Assembly: GCA_026770585.1 (NCBI GenBank)
Contig: MU647109.1
Span: forward strand, 116,279-127,118
Reading direction: 5' to 3'
DNA length: 10,840 nt
Source: Baffinella frigidus
Taxonomy: Eukaryota; Cryptophyceae; Cryptomonadales; Baffinellaceae
Positions within the stretch are counted from its first letter, which is position 1. Every line of letters starts with the position of its first letter. This document shows, piece by piece, positions 1 through 7,506 of this stretch. Under the pieces are notes generated by a model that did no database searches, was not told where the DNA came from, and saw nothing but the letters and a program-made list of their open reading frames with translations. The position numbers and the translations under genes are program-made.

Positions 1-201
1 AACCCTAAATCCAAAACCCTAAACCCTAAACCCCAAACCCCAAACCCCAAACCCCAAACCCCAAACCCCAAACCCCAAACCCCACACCCCACACCCCACA
101 CCCGAAACCCTAAACCCTAAACCCTAAACCCCAAACCCCAACCCCCAAACACCAAACACCACACCCCAAACCCTAAACTCTAACCCTAAACCCCACACCA
201 G
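1..201 (+). repeat. Telomere-like CCCTAAA and CCCCAAAC array, 3' end of an intron
   Basis: This is dense CCCTAAA, CCCCAAA and CCCACAC units, ending at the acceptor of exon 1. The gene continues on the far side, so this is an interstitial intronic array, not a chromosome end. No coding potential was seen. Confidence 0.85.
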
Positions 202-247
202 GTACCTGAAGCAGCGCCTGATCGTGATTCTCAACGAGAACGGCCAG
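202..247 (+). CDS. DXS: DXS exon 1 of window (end of the thiamine-binding domain motif)
   Basis: The exon follows CACACCAG and ends at GGCCAG before an intron starting GTTTCAGG. One base completes a codon split upstream, then it reads [15 protein letters not shown]. The second Asn of NEN sits where E. coli Dxs has its Mg2+-ligand Asn (N181), at the end of the thiamine diphosphate motif. The intron ahead of it (1-201) is made of telomere-like repeats. No echo of this exon was seen in the window. Confidence 0.82.
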
Positions 248-3200
248 GTTTCAGGGTGTAACGTTACAGAAGTTAGGGAGGGTTGGCGGTTAGGGTTTAG
301 TGGTTGGGGCTTCTGGGGTCGGGAGACCGATCACGCCGATGGGACGGCCTGTCATCAGGGTGGTGAGGGTTTAGGCAAGGTGTAGGGTTTGTGATTCAGA
401 CCAGGGTGCAGGGGTTTAGACAGGGTGTAGGGGTTTCGGGGGTTAGACCTGGTTGAGGGTTAAGACAGGTGCAGGGTTTGGGATTTAGGTTTGGGGGTTA
501 GACAAGGTTCTAGACAAGCAGCAGCGCCGTATCGGCATAATCGACGGGCGCGGCGTAGGGTTTGCGGTTGAGGGTTTGGGGTTGGCACGCGGGTGCTTGC
601 AGGCACGTTTTCAACGTGTCAACTTAATAATGACGGGACTCCTCAAAGTAGCGCGCACGTGCCGCACGCCAGACGCCCGCGAGTGTAGTTGTAGGAGAAC
701 CGTCATTGTTAAGTTGACACGTTGAAAACTGTTTTGGGCCCGCAACCTGTGCGAAGCCAAGGCAGTAGAGCCAATATGGTAGGACTTGGCCAAAGCGAAG
801 TTCGAACTAGCGAGATTGCGAACTTCTAGATGGACTCTTTTGGACATGTAGTGTTTTAAATTCAAATTTTGCAGTACAAAATGGTGTTTTCTAATAATTA
901 CGGTCCATCTAGAAGTTCGCAATCTCGCTAGTTCGAACTTCGCTTTGGCCAAGTCCTACCATATTGGCTCTACTGGCTTCGCTGCAGTGATAAGTAAATG
1001 GTTTGTGATTATTGACTATTTGATTGCAGGGTTCGCTCTGCCGCAACAAGCAACCGATTGCATCGTTGCTGATTACTGGTTACTGCCGTAACACGTAAAT
1101 GATTGCTTCAGTGCTGATGACGGTACTTGCAGGTGTCGCTCCCGACGGGCACGCCGTCAAGGATTTTGGCCTACCGTAGGAGGTCCTAGGCAATGCCGTA
1201 GGCCTAACTACCCCATTGTCAGTCCATTACCCTATTAGATTGCTCGTTGCTGACTCATGGCTCACTCCTACATTGCATTTGTCGCTGCCGACGGGCACGG
1301 CGTCAGCGGCAGGCATCATGATCCCTATCCCATAAGTGGACATCATCCCGGCTTCTGATGACTTTACTTGCAGGTGTCGCTCCCGACGGCCACCCCCTCA
1401 TCTCCAGGCATCATCCCGGCTGGCACAGGCTGGCACAGGCTGGCACAGGCTCTGGCACAGGATCTGGCACAGGATCTGGCACAGGCTTGCACAGGCTGGC
1501 AAAGGCGCTGGTACAGGCTCATTGCTGACTCCTACATTGCAGGTGTCTCTCCCGACAGGCACGCCGTCAGCGGCTGGCATCATCCCGGCTTCTGATGACT
1601 TTACAGATTTCACTCGCTTCATTGCCGAGTACTGACTACTGACTATTCACCAGGTGTCGCTCCCGACGGGGACGCCGTCGGCGGCAGGCATCATCCCGGC
1701 AGGCGCGCTCTCCGGCTCGACCTCCCAGCTCCTCTCCTCCCGCCAGTTCATGGACGCCCGCTCGGTGCCCGCCCCTGGCAAGCGGGGGCTGGAGAACGCG
1801 ACGTTTCGCGTTTAAAAGTGTTTCGTGGTACAAATTCCACGTTGGTGTGGTTATATGTGCTATTAGCAGCTTCTCTCCTCCCGCCAGTTCATGGACGCGC
1901 GCTCGGTGCTCGCCCCTCCAGAACGCGACGGTTCGCGTTAAAAGTGTTCCGTGGTACAAATGCTTCATTGTTGCGGTTATATGTGCTATTAGCAGCACGC
2001 CAGATCACACCCAAGCCCACGCGAGGACAGACATGTAACTACTTTACAACCGGGGTTCCTTTGCACGCAGGGCGGTGTGTAGTAATTTTCACACACGTGC
2101 GTTCACGTTACGAGCGGACATCCGCGTGTAGTGTGGTCAAGCTCTCCCGCTCGACCTCCCAGCTCCTAGCTCTTTCCCACTTCAATTTCGTCTCCTCATC
2201 AATTCGCCCCCCCCGAAATTTCTCAGATAAATTTCATGGGGGGGGGAGGTCGAAACTCACCTGAGAAAATTGGGGGGGGGCGAATTGATAAGGAGACGAA
2301 ATCGAAGTGGGTCAGAGCTAGAGCTCCTGTCCTCTCCCAGCAGTTCATGGACGCCCGCTCGGTTGCTGTCGAACGCCCACGTTGTACTCCATAAGTCAAT
2401 TACAACCACTTTGAGAGGTTTTTCCCGATATAGGACTCACCCTTGGAGCCCTTTTCCCCTGAGGCGGGCCCGTCCAGGACCCGGTTCTCACATGGACGAG
2501 GACTTTCATAGGGTAATGGACTAAACATGGGGTAGTTAGGCCTACGGTATTGCCTACCGTAGGCCGTAGGGCTCCTATGACCAAAACGTCCTAGGATTTT
2601 GGCCTACAGTAGGAGGTCCTAGGCAATCCCGTAGGCCAAAATACCCCAATTTTAGTCCATTGCCCCATTAACTTGTTTGGACCCATGTTACAATAGCGTG
2701 AGGGGCCGCGCCAGATCACACCCCACCCACCAACCCTCACGGCTTGGACAAATCGACGATTTTCGATTTCTCGATTTCAAGGGCAATTGGAGCCGTTGAA
2801 AGTCGGATTCCGACTTCAACCCCCTTGAAATCCCAAATCGAAAGTCGTCGATTTGCCCTAGCCGTGAGGGTTGGTGGTCACAGTGTGGGTTTCCACGGCG
2901 GCAGTATGAGTGTGTGTAGTGCACGTGTAAACCGACTGAAGCGAGGGAGCGTAGGTTCCTCCGGTTCTCTTCAAACGCCCTTGAATGAAGAAAGCGTGTA
3001 CCATAGTCAACTCCGTACTCCGACCCTACAACCTCGATCTAAACCCTAAACTAGGCGTAACTACCCTCCGCAAGTGGCGAAGTCGATCGCGAAGTGGCTC
3101 CGCAAGTGGCGAAGTCGATCGCGGCCTACAGTAGGAGGTCCTAGGCAATCCCGTAGGCCTAACTACCCTATTTTTAGTCTAGGCGTAACTACCCTCCGCA

Positions 3201-6200
3201 AGTGGCGAAGTCGATCGCTGCTGCCCTCTTCTTCTCTTTCACTCTCACGCCTGGAGATGCGTGGCCGAACCCCTAAAAGTGAGTTAGGTTCAGAAATGGC
3301 TCCAAGCCCCACGCAAAACCGTCTATGCGCCTCAGGACGAGCCCGCCTCGGTCCTGAAGCAAGCGTCCCTGAACTCTAACCCTCCACCCCTAATCCAGGT
3401 GGCGAAGTCGATCGCGAACCTGCTGCCCTCGGACCTGCAGAAGATCGCATCCAAGGTCGACGAGTTCGGCCGCGGCTTCCTCTCGGGTCCCGCGCCCGGA
3501 CCCGGACCACCACGGCCCTTCTAAGAACCTTTCGCTAAATGCATTGTACGAAGTGTGTCGTGTCTCAGATAACGGGTGTGATTAGATCGACACACTTCGA
3601 AAGGCGAATAGACGGACATCGACCCCCCCAAAATGGACTTTCGCGTCAGCAAAAAGTGTTTTGGAGTCTTGCTGCCCTCGGACCTGCAGAAGATCGCGAG
3701 CAAGGTCGACGAGTTCGGCCGCGGCTTCCTCTCAGGTCCCGCGCCCGGACTCAAGGAACCACGAGTCCATCTATTCACCACCCCTAGGCAATTCCTGGGT
3801 CCTTAGGGATTTCCTACCGTAGGGTCCTAGATTACTACACAAATCGTCTCCATGTCCAGACAATTTCCTGGTAAAAGTGCAATTGTAAGATTTTTTCCTG
3901 GTACAAACCGGACGTGCAGAAGGTCGCGTCCAAGGTCGACGAGTTCGGCCGCGGTTTCCTCTCAGGTTTCTATTATCCCCCCTTGGAATCGACAACTTTG
4001 TGAGGGGCTACCCACACACAATTGACCGTGGCCTGCCTTGCAATCTAATTTCGGACCAAGACAGAATCTGTCCCGCTATCTTAGGCTCCCCACGCGGAAG
4101 GTAAGGGTGTATATGCTATTTCAGGCATCAAATGATGCTATCTTTCGCCTTTTCATCAGGACAGATTCTGGTATGGTCCGAGATGAAATCGCGAGCTAGG
4201 TCGACGACTTCGGCCGCGGCGTCCTGCCAGATCTTGCAATCCCGCATCTCTTCAAAAGTTGACGGGTTGGTACCACGGACCCGGGAAATCAACGTGTGGG
4301 GTTCATACCCCCCCTACGAGCAGTGAGCTCCCCCGACCCCCCAGATGTCAAACGGGAAATATTCGCGCGGACATGGCCACGCGAACCTTCCTCTCAGGCC
4401 CCGCGCAATTACAGGAGGGGACGAAGACACCCTCGTTGGGTTCAACACGGGTTGATGGGTCTGTGCGGCGACCCTAAACCATAGATACTAAAAGCTAAAT
4501 GCTGAACCCAGTGGATGGGGGTGCGGTCCTCTTCGCCTCTTGGAGGAGCTGGGGCTGTAGAGCGTTTGCGGTAATTGTTGTCCGTTTTGAAAGTGCGATT
4601 TTCCGGTTTTACGGTTTTTTAAAATGTTGTAAAGGTCGTTGAATGTTTTAAATGGACACTTCTCTGGTACAAATCAATCGGGGGGGGGGGCAAATGAAAA
4701 CTGGAAAACCGGAAAACCGCACGTCCAAAACGGACAACAATTACCGCAAACGCTCTACTACGTGGGCCCCATCGACGTTGAATTGGTCACCTGCGTGAGC
4801 GCGAAAACCTCACGGGACAAAATAAGAGGGAGAAGAAAAAATGATGTCAGGTCGGGTTCCGGCCCGAAAACCTGATCGGGTTTCGGCCCGAAAAGCTGGT
4901 CGGATTTCGGCCCGAAAAGCTGGATCTGAAGCCTTGATCCTTAACGCTGCAGGGGATGAGGGCGCGGTGCTGTTCGAGGAGCTGGGGCTGTACTACGTGG
5001 GCCCCATCGACGGGCACGACATGGAGAACCTCGTGCCGATCCTCCAGAACCTCCGCGACTCGGTGCGACCTACGCCCTGCACCCTGTACCCTATACCCTA
5101 TACCCTATACCCTACACCCTGCACCCTGCACCCTACACACTACACACTACACCCTACACCCTGTACCCTATACCCTATGCTCTATTATACCCTATACCCT
5201 ATGCTCTATTATACCCTACACCCTATACCCTATACCATATACGCTACACCCTATGCTCTATTATACCCTCCACCCAATACCCTATACCATATACGCTACA
5301 CCCTTGTATGGGTATCCAATAAATTTCAAACACCTAAACCCTTCAACCCTAAACCCTAAACCCTAGCCCCTAAACCCCAACCTCTAACCCCTGACCCCTG
5401 ACCCCTACCCCCCAACCCCTACCCCCTAAACCCTCCACCAAAACAACTAGAAGCCAGTGCTGCTGCACGTCACGACCCTAACCCCATAAGCACTAAACAA
5501 TGAACAATACACAATAGACGATAAACAATACACACAAACAATAAACAACAAACAAAATATAAGAAGTAATGAATAATAAACAATAAACAATAAACAATAA
5601 ACAATAAACAATAAACAATAAACCCTAAGCTCTAACCCCGCAACACTATTGTACTTTTCGGGTCAGCGCGGATTTTGGGTCGGGGTCGGGAAGTCGGGAA
5701 AAATCGAAAAAATCGAAACAGGGCTGTAGTATTTGTACATATTATGGGTGGGGGGTGCATCTTGTCATCATATCAATGCATAAGACAGCATAAAAGTTAA
5801 GATGGACGCATCGATTTTCGAGATTTTCATTTCCCGACTCCCCGACCCGACCTCGAGAAAATCCGCGCTGACCCGAAAAGTACAATAACCCCCACCCCCG
5901 CAAGCAGGACAACCAGAAGCCGGTGCTGCTGCACGTGAAGACAGAGAAGGGGTACGGGTACCCCCCGGCGCTCAAGGCGCCCGATCGCATGCACGGCGTC
6001 GGCCAGGTTGCGAGCCCCCCGTCTCTGTCGCGTCCAGTATCTTGCTTGTTCATCCTCACACCATCTTCCGTGTTGGCTCTCGTTGCACCTGAAATTGCGT
6101 TCGCGGCGCTCACGGCGCACGATCGCATGCACGGCGTTTGCCAGGTTACGCGCCACCCTTCTCGTGTCGTACCCTCTCTTATCTTAGGGGGGGGGGTTCG

Positions 6201-7450
6201 TGTGCTGTCTCTTTCTTCTTCCGCGAGACACATCTTTCTCGGTGCACCAAAAATGTCGGTCTCAGTGACCCAGGAATGTTTCTTGTGCAGTGTCTTTCTC
6301 CTCGACTTTCTCTCTCTTGTGTACCCAGACATCTCGTACTCGGCGATCCACAAAGCTCTCTCTCGCTGCACCAGAAACTTCTTACCCAAACCCCAAACCC
6401 CAAACCCCAAACCCCAAACCCCAAAAACCCGTCACCCCTCACCCTCAACCCCAACCCACACACCCTAACCCCCCCTCTCTCGGCAGTTCGACATCTTGAC
6501 AGGGGTACAGAAGAGGGCGAACGGCGGCCCTTTCACAGTGTCGTCTCCTCTAACCCACACAGCGGACTTCGAAGGGATTTCTGAATAACCCTTGAGCGTT
6601 AAGACCTACGACCCTACGGTAGGCAACCCGTAGGGGCATAGGGGGTTTCCTACGGATAAGGTAACGGAAACTCGGCCCGAAATGGGCCCAAAATCCTGTC
6701 GTAGCCCGCTTTGTGGCGGGCTATCCGAGATTGCCTCCAAAGTACGAGAACGAGCTCCGATTCCCACCACGTTTGGCGTGTTTCTCTTCGTATACGTTGT
6801 ATACTTGGTGATATACGACTCTGGGTAGCTCCTTCGAGATTATCTTCTCTCTCGTGTGAGGGTAGAATCAACTTTACTTGAAGTTCGTGTAGTACAAATG
6901 ACATACCGCCTTCTGACCTGGCGTGGCCTCTCCAGATCAGGACGGGTGCCCCGACAGATCTTGCCTGTCATCCGACATATCTTGCCTGTCATCCGACAGA
7001 TCTTGTCTGTCATCCGACAGATCTTGCCTGTCCTCCGACAGATCTTGCCTGTCCTCCGTCTCTCGGCATCCTGCCAGATGTGCAGCAGAAGGCGAAAAGG
7101 GTCCCTTTCACAGTGTCGTCTCCTCTAACCCGTAACTCCTAACACCTGAACCCTAGACGCTGAACCTGGACCTAAACCCTTGGCATTTCTCTGGGCAGTT
7201 CGACATCCCGACCGGAGTGCAGAAAAAGGCGAAGGGGGGCCCTCCGACCTACACGAAAATTTTCGCGGACACCCTCTCGGAACTCGCATCTAAGGTATGT
7301 ACATACGCGAGAGAGAGAGAGAGCGAGAGAGGGAGGGAGGGAGGGAGAGAGGGAGGGAGGGAGAGAGAGAGAGAGCGAGAGAGAGCGAAAGGGGGCCCTC
7401 CGACCTACACGAAAGGCTTCGCGGATACCCTCTCCGAGCTTGCGTCCAAG

Positions 7451-7506
<56 letters not shown>

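Larger units (their letters stand above)
1133..1590 (+). pseudogene. Four partial echoes of the exon 2 start
   Basis: Copies lie at 1133-1159, 1280-1319, 1374-1424 and 1543-1590. Three of them (1133, 1374, 1543) follow TTGCAG and begin GTGTC(G/T)CTCCCGAC. They break off at different points, into a palindromic element, a minisatellite or unrelated sequence. Upstream intron text such as CTTCTGATGACTTTAC also recurs. None has the exon's 3' end or donor, so they look like decayed duplicates. Confidence 0.85.
248..1653 (+). other. Intron 1 (1406 nt)
   Basis: It runs from GTTTCAGG to TTCACCAG. Bases 248-600 carry G-rich TTAGGGTTT-type repeats, the opposite orientation to the array at 1-201. Next come two foldbacks (607-729, 751-982), then four partial copies of the exon 2 start, a half copy of the CCTACGGTAGG family (about 1160-1236) and a 10-bp minisatellite (1419-1518). 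It contains no supported gene. Confidence 0.8.
1765..3398 (+). other. Intron 2 (1634 nt)
   Basis: This is the longest intron, from GTGCCCGC to TAATCCAG. It holds a tandem duplication of the exon 2 end with about 90 bp of intron, a foldback inserted in another exon 2 echo (2169-2318), a palindromic element (2509-2667), a hairpin (2727-2877) and three short copies of the exon 3 start (3074-3230). Bases 2880-3060 and 3230-3390 show nothing recognisable. Confidence 0.8.
3487..4952 (+). other. Intron 3 (1466 nt)
   Basis: It starts GTCCCGCG and ends CGCTGCAG. It contains four exon 3 echoes of falling similarity (3668, 3908, 4183, 4375), an inverted repeat (4051-4071 with 4160-4180), the exon 4 echo split by a 196-bp foldback, and three tandem copies of a unit close to TCGGGTTTCGGCCCGAAAA (4850-4925). 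Confidence 0.8.
5063..5904 (+). other. Intron 4 (842 nt)
   Basis: It is almost wholly simple repeats: CCCTATA-type (5076-5305), CCCTAAA-type (5335-5435) and CAATAAA-type (5498-5622). A partial exon 5 echo and a 237-bp foldback ending just before exon 5 complete it. Confidence 0.8.
6007..7198 (+). other. Intron 5 (1192 nt)
   Basis: It holds an exon 5 3' echo (6104-6144), CCCCAAA repeats (6386-6426), three exon 6 echoes (6487, 6721, 7072) and a 21-bp tandem array (6951-7055). Bases 6150-6385 and 6750-6950 show no recognisable structure apart from a short CCTACGGTAGG-family piece near 6605-6655. Confidence 0.78.

Noticed and set aside
1-201. True telomere at the start of the window
   Set aside because: Units are heterogeneous, orientation switches after 248, and coding exons need sequence further upstream, so this is interstitial.
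607-729. TA-flanked insertion like the others
   Set aside because: It is a clear hairpin, but no TA was found at either end; it is listed only as a foldback repeat.
611-952. Open frame of 113 codons on the minus strand
   Set aside because: It runs through two inverted-repeat structures (607-729 and 768-970), has no recognisable motif, and owes its openness to the mirrored arms.
4841-4925. Promoter or alternative start before exon 4
   Set aside because: It has ATG codons and tandem units, but no core promoter signal that can be judged by eye and no frame continuity with exon 4 that needs it.
4841-5366. Two overlapping frames of 172 and 136 codons
   Set aside because: One contains exon 4 but continues as CCCTATA repeat translation ([11 protein letters not shown]); the other is a shadow frame.
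5742-6468. Long open frames on both strands (222 codons minus, 181 codons plus)
   Set aside because: They cross exon 5, its echo and CCCCAAA repeats in the wrong frames; the peptide text is low complexity ([15 protein letters not shown]) or a shadow of exon 5.
6951-7055. CRISPR-like array
   Set aside because: The 21-bp units abut with no spacers, inside a eukaryotic intron.
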